In this document: positions 9,240-16,811 of the stretch, in pieces
How the letters are laid out: each line of letters starts with the position of its first letter
Numbering within the stretch: the stretch's first letter is position 1
NCBI GenBank assembly: GCA_021847305.1
Contig: JAJZTZ010000010.1
Coordinates: forward strand, 1-36,597
From: Pseudomonadota bacterium
GTDB taxonomy: Bacteria > Pseudomonadota > Gammaproteobacteria > Burkholderiales > JAJZQI01
DNA length: 36,597 nucleotides
Reading direction: 5' to 3'
The notes under the pieces: generated by a model
The model's database searches: none
What the model saw: the letters and a program-made list of their open reading frames with translations, nothing else
Told to the model about the DNA's origin: nothing
Translations under genes and position numbers: made by a program

Positions 9240-9758
9240 ATGGCCAAAAAAGCCGCGGAGGCTGTCGCAGATGATGCGACAGAGGGCAAGAAAAAGGGTG
9301 GGCTGAAAAAGATAATCATAATTTCACTGATTCTTGTGCTGGTCATTGCTCTGGGGGTGGTCGCTGCGTTTATCCTGCATGCCCGCAATTCTGCAGATAA
9401 CCCGGGCGGCAAGGATGCGCATGCCGAAGAAGCCAAGCATGACGAAAAGCCTCCTGTGTATGAAAAGCTGGAGGTATTTACCGTCAATCTCAGCGGCGGT
9501 GGCAACTATCTGCAGACCGAAATTGCGCTCAAAGTGGCGGACGCAGGTGTGAGCGAACAGATCAAGCAGCGCATGCCGGAAATCCGCAATGCCATTATCG
9601 AGCTGTTGTCGAGCAAAACTCAGGCAGACCTGTCGACGGTCCAGGGTAAGCAGAAGCTGGCCGATCAGATTCAGTTGCAGGTCAATTCATTGCTGGAAGT
9701 AAAGACGGCAGAAGAGGGTGTGAGCAGGGTTTTGTTTAGCACCTTCATTATTCAGTAA
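9240..9758 (+). CDS. fliL: Flagellar basal body-associated protein FliL
   Basis: 172 aa with a Lys-rich cytoplasmic N-terminus, one membrane segment (about 24-45, IIIISLILVLVIALGVVAAFIL), a charged linker, and the periplasmic FliL domain (YEKLEVFTVNLSGGGNYLQTEIALKV ... RVLFSTFIIQ). FliL surrounds the stator and supports torque. Directly before the ATG is an uninterrupted run of nine G (9230-9238), which also has to serve as ribosome binding site. Confidence 0.94.
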   Translation: MAKKAAEAVADDATEGKKKGGLKKIIIISLILVLVIALGVVAAFILHARNSADNPGGKDAHAEEAKHDEKPPVYEKLEVFTVNLSGGGNYLQTEIALKVADAGVSEQIKQRMPEIRNAIIELLSSKTQADLSTVQGKQKLADQIQLQVNSLLEVKTAEEGVSRVLFSTFIIQ

Positions 9759-9770
9759 ATCAGGTGAACC

Positions 9771-10775
9771 GTGGCTGACGATATCCTGTCACAAGAAGAA
9801 GTCGATGCGTTACTGCGCGGCGTAACCGGGGAAGAGGCAGAATCTTCCTCGGACGACTCCGCTGCAGGTGTGCGCTCGTACGACATCGGCCGACAGGAGC
9901 GGATCGTCCGTGGGCGCATGCCTACGCTGGAGTTGATCAATGAGCGGTTCGCCCGGTTGTTCCGCATTGGCTTGTTCAATTACATGCGCCGCAACGCTGA
10001 AATTTCTGTCAGTCCGGTCAAGGTGCAGAAATACAGTGAATTCGTGCGCAATCTGGTCGTCCCGACCAACCTGAATCTGATTCATGTCAATCCGTTGCGC
10101 GGCACCGGATTGTTCGTATTCGATCCCAATTTCGTTTTTCTGGTGATTGATAATTTGTTCGGGGGTGATGGTCGCTATCACATGCGCGTGGAAGGGCGGG
10201 ATTTTTCGCCGACCGAGCAGCGCATCATCATGGGCCTGCTTAACGTCGCATTCGAACAGTATGAGAAAGCCTGGGAAACGATTTATCCCATCAAATTCGA
10301 GTACGTGCGCTCGGAAATGAATACCCAGTTTGCCAACATTGCTACACCTACGCAGCTGGTGGTAACGGCAACCTTTACTATTGAACTGGGAGCCGGCGGC
10401 GGCGATTTTCATATTTGTCTGCCTTACTCCATGATTGAGCCGATTCGCGACACGCTGTACAGCAGCATGCAGGCTGACCGCGCCGAAGTGGATGACCGTT
10501 GGCTCAAACTGATGCAATCGCAAGTGCAGCAGGCTGAAGTGAATCTCGTGGCCAACCTGGCCCATGCACCGGTGACCCTGCGGCAAATCCTCAACCTTAA
10601 AGTGGGTGATGTGGTATCCTTGGATGTGCCGGAAGCGATTATTGCCGAGGTGGATGGCGTGCCTGTGCTTGAATGCAAATATGGTGTTCTGAACGGGCAG
10701 TATGCGCTGAAGGTAGACAAGATTCTCGCGGGTGAGGCGGCTAGCTGCAACGTGTTGGGTGCCAAGAATGGCTGA
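9771..10775 (+). CDS. fliM: Flagellar motor switch protein FliM
   Basis: 334 aa. The N-terminal CheY-P-binding peptide DILSQEEVDALL is intact. The middle domain follows (RIVRGRMPTLELINERFARLFR, NPLRGTGLFVFDPNFVFLVIDNLFGG), then a C-terminal SpoA domain (LAHAPVTLRQILNLKVGDVVSLD). FliM forms the C-ring and receives the chemotaxis signal. It starts at GTG 9771, 12 bases after fliL. The end overlaps fliN by 8 bases. Confidence 0.97.
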   Translation: MADDILSQEEVDALLRGVTGEEAESSSDDSAAGVRSYDIGRQERIVRGRMPTLELINERFARLFRIGLFNYMRRNAEISVSPVKVQKYSEFVRNLVVPTNLNLIHVNPLRGTGLFVFDPNFVFLVIDNLFGGDGRYHMRVEGRDFSPTEQRIIMGLLNVAFEQYEKAWETIYPIKFEYVRSEMNTQFANIATPTQLVVTATFTIELGAGGGDFHICLPYSMIEPIRDTLYSSMQADRAEVDDRWLKLMQSQVQQAEVNLVANLAHAPVTLRQILNLKVGDVVSLDVPEAIIAEVDGVPVLECKYGVLNGQYALKVDKILAGEAASCNVLGAKNG

Positions 10776-11241
10776 AGAAGACGATAAAATCAGTGCCGAT
10801 GACTGGGCTGCGGCTTTGGCCGAGCAGCAGCCGGCCGCTGCCGGTGACTCGGCGGCGGATGACTGGGGTGCCGCACTTGCAGAGCAGGCCGCTTCTGATG
10901 CGGCTGCACAGCCTGAGGTCAAGCCTGCCGCCAGTCAATTGTTTCAGCCATTAAGTCAGGAACAAATTGCTGCCGCACCGGGCAATCTGGAAATGGTGCT
11001 GGATATTCCGGTCAACCTCACCGTTGAACTTGGACGAACCAAAATTGCCATTCGTAACTTGTTGCAGCTGGCCCAAGGCTCGGTTGTCGAGCTTGATGGT
11101 CTGGCCGGCGAACCGATGAGCGTGCTGGTCAACGGCTGTCTGATTGCGCAGGGCGAAGTGGTTGTTGTGAATGACAAATTCGGTATTCGTCTGACCGATA
11201 TCATTACCCCTTCCGAACGTTTGCGGCGCTTGCAAAAATGA
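10768..11241 (+). CDS. fliN: Flagellar motor switch protein FliN
   Basis: 157 aa. The C-terminal SpoA domain (about 75-155, MVLDIPVNLTVELGRTKIAIRNLL ... VVNDKFGIRLTDIITPSERLRRL) is canonical. The N-terminal extension has a duplicated acidic unit, ADDWAAALAEQ then ADDWGAALAEQ, about 20 residues apart. The start is taken at ATG 10768 (overlapping the fliM stop) rather than the track start 10732, giving MAEEDDK. FliN completes the C-ring and interacts with FliH. Confidence 0.95.
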   Translation: MAEEDDKISADDWAAALAEQQPAAAGDSAADDWGAALAEQAASDAAAQPEVKPAASQLFQPLSQEQIAAAPGNLEMVLDIPVNLTVELGRTKIAIRNLLQLAQGSVVELDGLAGEPMSVLVNGCLIAQGEVVVVNDKFGIRLTDIITPSERLRRLQK

Positions 11242-11678
11242 AAATCCGGTATTGCACCGGAGCCGGAACCTTTCTGTTGTTCTCTCCCGCTGTCCATGCT
11301 CAGGCCGGGCAGGTTGTTGGTCAGTCCCCGTCGATCAGTATCTTGCAGGTGGCGTTTGCCCTGTTTCTGGTACTGGGCGCGATCGTCCTGTTTGCCTGGC
11401 TGTCACGCCGATTTTTGCCGGGGCAGGGGGGCAGCCACACCGCCGGCGGGCTCAAGGTGGTTGGCGGTTTGCATGTGGGAACGCGGGAGCGCATTGTTGT
11501 CGTCGAAGCGGGTGACACCTGGCTGATCCTGGGCGTTAGCGCAGCCGGCATCAGTACCCTGCACAGCATGCCGCGTCCGGCGGACTGGGATGTTAATAAC
11601 AAGAAAACCGATGCTTCTGCATTCTCGGACTGGCTGCAGAAGGCATTGAGCAAATCACCGAAAGGAACACAGACGTGA
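11238..11678 (+). CDS. fliO: Flagellar biosynthesis protein FliO
   Basis: 146 aa with a likely signal sequence or first hydrophobic stretch (GAGTFLLFSPAVHAQA), a membrane segment (about 32-55, LQVAFALFLVLGAIVLFAWL), and a cytoplasmic FliO domain (LKVVGGLHVGTRERIVVVEAGDTWLILGV). FliO helps assemble FliP in the export gate. Its ends overlap fliN and fliP by 4 bases each, so the run is translationally coupled. Confidence 0.92.
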   Translation: MKIRYCTGAGTFLLFSPAVHAQAGQVVGQSPSISILQVAFALFLVLGAIVLFAWLSRRFLPGQGGSHTAGGLKVVGGLHVGTRERIVVVEAGDTWLILGVSAAGISTLHSMPRPADWDVNNKKTDASAFSDWLQKALSKSPKGTQT

Positions 11679-12421
11679 GGCACGCATTGCGCGCTCTGGT
11701 GCTGCTGTTGTTATTTGCCTTGCCCGGCCTGGCCTTTGCCGAAGCCGGTCTGCCTGGCTTTACCAGCACGCCTCTGCCAGGTGGCGGGCAGAGTTATTCC
11801 CTCAGTTTGCAGACGCTGATTTTCCTCAGTCTGCTGGGTTTTTTGCCGGCTATTTTGCTGATGATGACAGCGTTTACCCGCATCGTCATCGTTCTGTCGC
11901 TGTTGCGCATGGCGCTCGGCACTGCCCAGTCACCGCCGAATCAGGTGATCATCGGCTTGTCCCTGTTTCTCACCTTTTTCGTCATGGCACCGGTACTCGA
12001 CAAAGCTTATGTCGATGCCTATCAGCCTTTTGTGGAAAACAAAATGGATTTGCCTCAGGCGCTGGAAACCGGGGTGAAACCGTTCAAGCAGTTCATGCTG
12101 CGGCAAACCCGGCAGGAAGATCTGGCCCTGTTTATCAAGCTGTCCAACAGCCCTCAGCCGAAAGGGCCGGAGGACATTACTCTGCGGGTGCTGGTGCCGG
12201 CTTATGTGATCAGTGAGCTGAAAACCGCCTTCCAGATTGGTTTTGTGATTTTCATCCCGTTTATCATTATCGATATGGTGGTTGCTTCGGTACTGATGTC
12301 GATGGGTATGATGATGCTGTCGCCGGTAATGATTTCGCTGCCGTTCAAGCTGATGCTCTTCGTGCTTGTCGATGGCTGGAATCTGTTGATTGGTTCGCTT
12401 GTACAGAGCTTCTACACATGA
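11675..12421 (+). CDS. fliP: Flagellar export gate protein FliP
   Basis: 248 aa with a cleavable-type N-terminal signal (LRALVLLLLFALPGLAFAEA) and four membrane helices. The family pattern LLMMTAFTRIVIVLSLLRMALG and VPAYVISELKTAFQIGF is clear. FliP forms the core pore of the type III export gate with FliQ and FliR. It starts at GTG 11675 overlapping fliO; the end overlaps fliQ (ATGA). Confidence 0.97.
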   Translation: MRHALRALVLLLLFALPGLAFAEAGLPGFTSTPLPGGGQSYSLSLQTLIFLSLLGFLPAILLMMTAFTRIVIVLSLLRMALGTAQSPPNQVIIGLSLFLTFFVMAPVLDKAYVDAYQPFVENKMDLPQALETGVKPFKQFMLRQTRQEDLALFIKLSNSPQPKGPEDITLRVLVPAYVISELKTAFQIGFVIFIPFIIIDMVVASVLMSMGMMMLSPVMISLPFKLMLFVLVDGWNLLIGSLVQSFYT

Positions 12422-12687
12422 CCCCCGAAACTGTGATGACCATCGGCCGGCAGGCCCTGGAAGTGATGATGCTGGTATCCGCCCCGATGCTGCTTTCCGC
12501 ATTGGCAGCGGGTTTGCTGGTAAGTATTTTTCAGGCCGCCACGCAGATCAATGAAATGACCTTGTCGTTCATTCCCAAGCTGGTGGTGGCCTTTATCTCG
12601 ATGGTTGTATTCGGGCCCTGGATGATCGAGCAATTGGTGGACTTCACCCGGCGACTGATTACGAGCATTCCTCAACTGGTGGGCTAG
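12418..12687 (+). CDS. fliQ: Flagellar export gate protein FliQ
   Basis: 89 aa with two membrane hairpin helices. The conserved FliQ residues TPETVMTIGRQALEVMM, FQAATQINEMTLSFIPK and a C-terminal amphipathic region are present. It starts in the 4-base overlap with fliP and ends 10 bases before fliR. Confidence 0.97.
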   Translation: MTPETVMTIGRQALEVMMLVSAPMLLSALAAGLLVSIFQAATQINEMTLSFIPKLVVAFISMVVFGPWMIEQLVDFTRRLITSIPQLVG

Positions 12688-12697
12688 ACGCCGTACC

Positions 12698-13489
12698 ATG
12701 CTGACTTTTACGACAGCTCAGTGGGACCAGCTGATCGCCCTCTATTTCTGGCCTTTTGTCCGGATTCTGGCCATGTTCATGGCTGACCCGGTTTTTGGCA
12801 ACCGTGTGATTCCCAATCGGGTAAAGGTGGCGCTGGCAGTGTTTGTCAGCCTGGCCATCACCCCTCTGCTTGACCCGCCACCACTGATTCCACCTGCCAG
12901 CGCCATCGGTTTGTGGGTGCTGGCGCAGCAAATACTGATCGGCGTGGCAATCGGGTTTTCAATGCGCATTGTCTTTGCCGGAATCGAGCTTGCCGGCAGC
13001 CTGATCGGGCTGCAGATGGGGCTGGGCTTTGCCACCTTTTTTGATCCCATGAATGCGGCTCAGGCGCCGGTAGTGGGGCAGTTTTTCGGTATCCTGGCAG
13101 TGCTGTTCTATTTTACTTTCGATGGACACCTGCTCACGTTGGCGACTCTGGCGGAAAGCTTTCATTTGCTGCCTGTGCAGGCGACACCACTCAAGGCAGT
13201 GGCCTGGAGCATGATTGCCCAGTCCGGCGGCCAGATTTTTCTGATCGGCATAGTTCTGTCCTTGCCGGTGGTCGGCGTGCTGCTGGTAAGTAACGTCGCA
13301 ATTGGCATCATGACCCGTGCGGCACCGACACTGAATTTGTTTGCCATCGGGTTTCCGATCACCCTCATGGTAGGGATGCTGATGATGTATGCGGCCCTGC
13401 CTTATTTTGTTCCTGTACTCGACCAGACCTTGCACGCAGGAATCGAGATGATTCTCGAAATGCTGCATGCGATGGGCGGTGCGCCATGA
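12698..13489 (+). CDS. fliR: Flagellar export gate protein FliR
   Basis: 263 aa polytopic membrane protein (six predicted helices). It carries the FliR signatures FWPFVRILAMFMADPVFGNRVIPNRVKVALA and ELAGSLIGLQMGLGFATFFDP. It completes the FliPQR gate and is the last flagellar gene here; flhB and flhA would be expected elsewhere. The stop overlaps the ATGATG start of the methyltransferase gene. Confidence 0.96.
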   Translation: MLTFTTAQWDQLIALYFWPFVRILAMFMADPVFGNRVIPNRVKVALAVFVSLAITPLLDPPPLIPPASAIGLWVLAQQILIGVAIGFSMRIVFAGIELAGSLIGLQMGLGFATFFDPMNAAQAPVVGQFFGILAVLFYFTFDGHLLTLATLAESFHLLPVQATPLKAVAWSMIAQSGGQIFLIGIVLSLPVVGVLLVSNVAIGIMTRAAPTLNLFAIGFPITLMVGMLMMYAALPYFVPVLDQTLHAGIEMILEMLHAMGGAP

Positions 13490-14019
13490 TGCTCCAGCCC
13501 CTCGGCGAAACGCCATCGGAATGGGTGATGCGATGGGCGGACCGTATTGCTCCGGGCGGAACTGTACTTGATCTTGCCAGCGGCCGGGGGCGCCACAGCC
13601 GTTTTTTACAGCGACTCGGTCACGGCGTACTGGCTGTTGACCGGGATGCCCAGGCATTACAGCTGTTGGCCGGTGAGCCGCAAATCGAAACCCTGGTATT
13701 TGATCTGGAGCAGGGTGTCTGGCCGTTTCCAGAGCGGCGCTTTGCTGCGGTTGTTGTTACTAATTATCTGCACCGCCCTCTTATGGAGCATTTGCGCGAG
13801 TCGCTGCAACCCAATGGTGTGCTTATCTATGAAACGTTTGCCGCCGGCAATGAACAATTTGGCCGGCCTGCCAATCCGGCATTTCTGCTGCGCCCCGGTG
13901 AACTGCTGGATCTTTGTCACCCGCATCTTCATGTTGTCGCCTATGAACACCTTCAGGTGAGCCTGCCAAAACCCGCGGTAATTCAGCGAATATGCGCTAT
14001 AAACAAATTGGGAGGTTGA
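13486..14019 (+). CDS. Class I SAM-dependent methyltransferase
   Basis: 177 aa. The SAM-binding motif I is GGTVLDLASGRGRHSRFL, followed by an acidic residue at the end of strand 2 (VLAVDRD) and the motif IV region FAAVVVTNYLHRPLMEHL. It resembles the small TehB/UbiE-like methyltransferases; substrate unknown. It overlaps fliR by 4 bases and is likely cotranscribed with the flagellar operon, but nothing in it points to a flagellar role. The start may be 13486 or 13489. Confidence 0.8.
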   Translation: MMLQPLGETPSEWVMRWADRIAPGGTVLDLASGRGRHSRFLQRLGHGVLAVDRDAQALQLLAGEPQIETLVFDLEQGVWPFPERRFAAVVVTNYLHRPLMEHLRESLQPNGVLIYETFAAGNEQFGRPANPAFLLRPGELLDLCHPHLHVVAYEHLQVSLPKPAVIQRICAINKLGG

Positions 14020-14165
14020 ATTTGATCCGTCCGGATCCATATAAGCGATAAGAGTCGGTTGATCTGCAGCTGGTCACCGGGGCATAAAGCTTGCTTGGTT
14101 AAAGTTTGGCCAGGTATGCCGATAATATGAGTAACAGCCAGCAGGTTTATAAAGGAGAGAACATC

Positions 14166-14393
14166 ATGGTTACGGTAATCGATATGTGCTCCAGAGATGA
14201 GGAAGAGGGCGGCTGGATTTGTGTGCGCAACGCCGAACCGTTGGCCGCAAAACTGATGACCGACCCGGCACCGGATAGCACTCCGGCGTATGTCGCACCT
14301 GCATTGCAGCAATGGGCGCACGAGCAAAGTTCCGCTACGGTTAATGCAGTCGAAATCGTGTCTGGCTGTCTGGAGAATATGTTCCGCGAATAA
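14166..14393 (+). CDS. Small hypothetical protein (75 aa)
   Basis: ATG 14166 has a strong AAAGGAGAG 9 bases upstream, which decides against the track start at 14106. The product (MVTVIDMCSRDEEEGGWICV...) is acidic with three Cys and no membrane segment or recognised domain. It lies between the methyltransferase and tRNA-Ser. The RBS makes it probably real; the function is unknown. Confidence 0.55.
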   Translation: MVTVIDMCSRDEEEGGWICVRNAEPLAAKLMTDPAPDSTPAYVAPALQQWAHEQSSATVNAVEIVSGCLENMFRE

Positions 14394-14490
14394 GGCAAAT
14401 CCGGGTGTGAGCGGCTTGCCAGAATCCGCTTTCTGGTATATCCTTCCGCTTCTTTTTGCAGCGCCGTCCAAACGGCTCCGCAACACACCT

Positions 14491-14581
14491 GGAGAGGTGG
14501 ATGAGTGGTTTAAGTCGCACGCCTGGAAAGCGTGTTTAGGGTAATACCCTAACGCGGGTTCGAATCCCGCCCTCTCCGCCA
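14491..14581 (+). tRNA. serX-like: tRNA-Ser (anticodon GGA)
   Basis: Acceptor GGAGAGG pairs with CCTCTCC. The anticodon loop CTGGAAA gives anticodon GGA. The long class II variable arm TTTAGGGTAATACCCTAA, T-arm GCGGGTTCGAATCCCGC, discriminator G and encoded CCA are all present. The tRNA stays intact because the integrated element brought an identical 3' half. Confidence 0.97.
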
Positions 14582-14584
14582 AAT
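14520..14584 (+). repeat. attL: 65-bp direct repeat (tRNA-Ser 3' half)
   Basis: Identical base for base to 27435-27499. It runs from the anticodon stem (CGCCTGG) through the encoded CCA plus AAT. The bases on either side differ between the copies, so 65 bp is the full identity block. Confidence 0.95.
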
Positions 14585-14636
14585 CAATGAGTTATGCTCA
14601 TTTTGCTTAACAGCAATTAGCATGATTTAACAGCGC

Positions 14637-14669
14637 TTGGCACAGTTCACTGTGCCACCATTGTGCCAA
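14637..14669. promoter_or_regulatory. Candidate integrase arm sites, left end
   Basis: TTGGCACA (14637-14644) faces TGTGCCA (14651-14657), and TTGTGCCAA follows at 14661-14669. The spaced direct pair TGTGCCA-3-TTGTGCCAA recurs in the same orientation at the right end (27368-27386). This fits integrase or excisionase arm binding. Confidence 0.55.
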
Positions 14670-14696
14670 ACATAGTTAAATAGTGCTTTACCCTGT

Positions 14697-15158
14697 TCAG
14701 GGTTTATCTACATCCCGAGATTGCTGGCGTATTTGACTTTTAAGATTTGCCACCATGTCTTCCAACAGCTCAGGATTTCTTTCAAGCTGTATTGATCTGG
14801 TTTCTCTTTCGATGAGCTCATTCCAGGTGCCGGGCGCCCAAAATCTGGGCGTTATCGGCCCCAGTCTCTCTAGTTCAGCTTCGGCTCCCTCGCCGCGTCC
14901 GAGGAGGCCCATCCTGATGGCTGCATCGTGCATTACTTTGAATGTCGAGGAATTGGGAGTCTGTTTGCCGGCCTTATACCGTTGCCAAGCGCCGTAGTCT
15001 GCGCCGAGGCTTTCTGCCAGTCGGCGGTCAGGGTCTTGATTTTTTCCTCGCCCTCCTTTTCCTGGTTCAATTCCGGCCCTGGACGCAATTTTTAGTGCCC
15101 AGTTTTTTGTCCAGGTTAGCAAATACTCTTCATATGTTGTGATGATGTTGTTATCCAT
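14697..15158 (-). CDS. Hypothetical DNA-binding-like protein at element left end
   Basis: 153 aa from ATG 15158, which overlaps the stop of the upstream minus-strand gene (AATGGATAA) and has CAGGAAA upstream; the track start at 15218 is too early. The middle part (DRRLAESLGADYGAWQRYKAGKQTPNSSTF) reads like a helix-turn-helix of the kind that contacts DNA. The rest is charged and helical. I do not recognise the family. It is probably cotranscribed with the ribbon-helix-helix gene, so it may be a regulator of excision or of the mobilization genes. Confidence 0.6.
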   Translation of the reverse strand: MDNNIITTYEEYLLTWTKNWALKIASRAGIEPGKGGRGKNQDPDRRLAESLGADYGAWQRYKAGKQTPNSSTFKVMHDAAIRMGLLGRGEGAEAELERLGPITPRFWAPGTWNELIERETRSIQLERNPELLEDMVANLKSQIRQQSRDVDKP

Positions 15159-15381
15159 TGCCAGTTTCCTGAGTTCCGGGCAGTTTCTTGGAGATTTGCT
15201 GGTCAGCAGCAGTTGCAAGTAGCTCGATCATGGCTCTTTTGCTTACCTTGTGATGTTTGGAAAGCCGGTCGAGCGCTTCTGCTGCTTCTGCAGTGATCCA
15301 CGTGTTTATTCGTTTATCCCCACCTGCATTTGCGCGAGCTGCTCTGTATTTGGCTTGTCTCTCTGCGCCTGTTTTTCCCAT
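15151..15381 (-). CDS. Ribbon-helix-helix-type small regulator (CopB/RepA2-like)
   Basis: 76 aa from ATG 15381, which has GAGG 6 bases upstream; the track start at 15399 lacks this. A basic N-terminus (GAERQAKYRAARANAGG) is followed by a short strand (KRINTWIT) and two helices (AAEALDRLSKHHKVSKRAMIELLATAADQQI). This matches the pattern of ribbon-helix-helix plasmid copy-control repressors. A palindrome just upstream (15418-15432) is a plausible operator. Homology is inferred from pattern only. Confidence 0.65.
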   Translation of the reverse strand: MGKTGAERQAKYRAARANAGGDKRINTWITAEAAEALDRLSKHHKVSKRAMIELLATAADQQISKKLPGTQETGNG

Positions 15382-15417
15382 CTTAACCTCATGAATCATT
15401 CTTATTGACTTACATAA

Positions 15418-15432
15418 CGTTACTGCGTAACG
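15418..15432. promoter_or_regulatory. Palindromic operator candidate CGTTACtgcGTAACG
   Basis: Perfect 6-bp arms around a 3-base centre. It sits in the divergent gap between the ribbon-helix-helix gene (minus strand) and the AlpA-like gene (plus strand), well placed for autorepression by either small regulator. Confidence 0.45.
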
Positions 15433-15560
15433 GATAAAAAGTCAAAACAATCTATTCCTCAATAATACGCTTGACGCCACTTTTGAAGTTTTTGGCGGGT
15501 GCATTATTCAGTCATCAGCAGCGCGTTTGTGCACTTAGCTGCGTTTTGGAGATTGAGGAA

Positions 15561-15860
15561 ATGCAATATCAGCAGGACGACATTTTGACAATTGATGCAG
15601 TGGGTTTAGCAGCCTTACTGCACCTTTCTGTCGCGACCGTCAGGGCAGATGTGTCTCGCCGGCCTTGGACGCTTCCTCCCTTTGTCAAGATCGGAACGAA
15701 GACCATTTGGCTGAAATCCACAGTTCTGGAATGGCTAAAGGAGAAAGAGATTGCTGCATCTAAGCCTCGCTGCAGCGAGCCAGAACAGAAGGGAAGGGGC
15801 CGTGGCAGACCTAGAATTTCTGAGATTGTTGATCGTGATCGGCATGGAGGTGGTAAATGA
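15561..15860 (+). CDS. AlpA/excisionase-like winged-helix DNA-binding protein
   Basis: 99 aa when started at ATG 15561 (MQYQQDDILTIDAVGLAALL...), a better start than the track's 15471, whose first 30 residues look non-coding. The sequence LTIDAVGLAALLHLSVATVRADVSRRPWTLPPFVKIGTKTIWL follows the helix_turn_helix_17/AlpA layout: tRNA-island excisionase and regulator proteins with a helix-turn-helix, then a wing giving W/V-x-I-G. The C-terminus is basic (KGRGRGRPRI, AT-hook-like). It may be the excisionase or an activator of the element. Confidence 0.65.
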   Translation: MQYQQDDILTIDAVGLAALLHLSVATVRADVSRRPWTLPPFVKIGTKTIWLKSTVLEWLKEKEIAASKPRCSEPEQKGRGRGRPRISEIVDRDRHGGGK

Positions 15861-15970
15861 AAAAATTTTGGTTGTTGTCAGAAATCAAGGAATGGATTGA
15901 TCAACGGCGGCAGGCGAGAAAGCAGGGGAAAAACAGCGGCAGGCCAGCCAAGGTAAAGATGGGCAAATAA
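15857..15970 (+). CDS. 37-aa micro-ORF, likely partial paralogue of the preceding gene
   Basis: Absent from the ORF track because of its size. ATG 15857 overlaps the previous stop (ATGA) and has GGAGGT 5 bases upstream. The product MKKFWLLSEIKEWIDQRRQ...NSGRPAKVKMGK mirrors the C-terminal part of the preceding protein (IWLKSTVLEWLKEKE...GRGRPRI): a W-L-S-EW helix followed by a basic GRP tail. It ends one base before the next gene. The good RBS and coupling suggest it is translated; the function is unknown. Confidence 0.55.
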   Translation: MKKFWLLSEIKEWIDQRRQARKQGKNSGRPAKVKMGK

Positions 15971-15971
15971 A

Positions 15972-16811
15972 ATGTCAGGGATCATTCACCACGAGGGTCG
16001 GCCTGTTTTCTCTGTCCCGCTTCATCGGGCTGTTATTCGAGACGTTCGCCTGAGCTGGGGAGCACGAGGGCTGTTTGTCTTTCTGTGGGACTTGCCAACT
16101 GGTTGGGCAGTATGCATTGAGCACCTCTGCACAATGTCTCCAGAGGGGAGGGACGCGGTACGGTCACGCCTGAAGGAACTTCAGACCGTTGGGGCGCTGA
16201 GAATAGAGGGTATCAGGGGAGAGTCGGGGCTGCTGAATGGGAGGCGGTGGGTGATTGTTTCCCCAGAATCGTGGGCAAAAGAATTTCCTCTTTCCATACA
16301 GCAGGGCCAGGAAGAACAAAGCCAAACCACCGAAAAGCGGGTTTTCCGATTTTCGGTTAACCCGACTATCGGGGAATCCAACACTAAGGGTCTCCAAGTA
16401 TTTAAGGTTCTGCAAGAAGAAGCAGCACTCGCCACAGTCAACCAAAGCCAAAGTGCTGCTGCACCTGAGAGGAAAAAGAGAAGGCTAAGAAGATCTGGGA
16501 TAGTGACCTGGACACCTGAGGACCAGGAACAGGCCGGCCTGGTCGAGCAGAGCAGCGGCGAGCATGAAATCTTGGCTGCAGTTCAAGCCCTCGTAGCTGC
16601 AGGCAAGGAGCCTGTTCCGGGGCTTGTTCAGCAGCAAATTCAAAAGCAACAACTCACCCAAAAGAAACAAGACCAGCAGAGGGCCGCAGAGGCCGCTCAC
16701 GCGGCCGCGCTTGCTCGTGGCATGGATCATGACCCAGAGGCCCTGGCTAAAGGCCAGCAGCTCATTGAAAAGGTCAGGAATGGCAAGAGATCAGGTGAGG
16801 CGACCACATGA
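15972..16811 (+). CDS. Winged-helix, replication-initiator-like protein
   Basis: 279 aa. The N-terminal region (about 20-90, IRDVRLSWGARGLFVFLWDLPTGWAVCIEHLCTMSPEGRDAVRSRLKELQTVGALRIEG) is a winged helix of the DnaD/phage-O/plasmid Rep type: each helix of the series is present, ending in the wing that reads as an A-L-x-I strand. The C-terminal half is Gln/Ala-rich and helical (QQQIQKQQLTQKKQDQQRAAEAAHAAAL). This suggests a DNA-binding protein that acts in replication of an excised form or in regulation. It starts 1 base after the micro-ORF and its stop overlaps the next start (ATGA). No catalytic motif is seen. Confidence 0.6.
   Translation: MSGIIHHEGRPVFSVPLHRAVIRDVRLSWGARGLFVFLWDLPTGWAVCIEHLCTMSPEGRDAVRSRLKELQTVGALRIEGIRGESGLLNGRRWVIVSPESWAKEFPLSIQQGQEEQSQTTEKRVFRFSVNPTIGESNTKGLQVFKVLQEEAALATVNQSQSAAAPERKKRRLRRSGIVTWTPEDQEQAGLVEQSSGEHEILAAVQALVAAGKEPVPGLVQQQIQKQQLTQKKQDQQRAAEAAHAAALARGMDHDPEALAKGQQLIEKVRNGKRSGEATT

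Noticed and set aside
9810-10922. 370-aa minus-strand ORF opposite fliM/fliN
   Set aside because: Shadow of two clear flagellar genes.
13983-14582. 199-aa minus-strand ORF (LAERAGFEPALGYYPKHAFQA...), with a similar one at 27159-27548
   Set aside because: It reads the antisense strand of tRNA-Ser and attR; this peptide is a well-known false ORF produced by serine tRNA genes.
15972-16811. RSF1010-type RepC replication initiator
   Set aside because: The protein is winged-helix and Gln-rich but shows none of the RepC sequence I can recall; described only as Rep-like.
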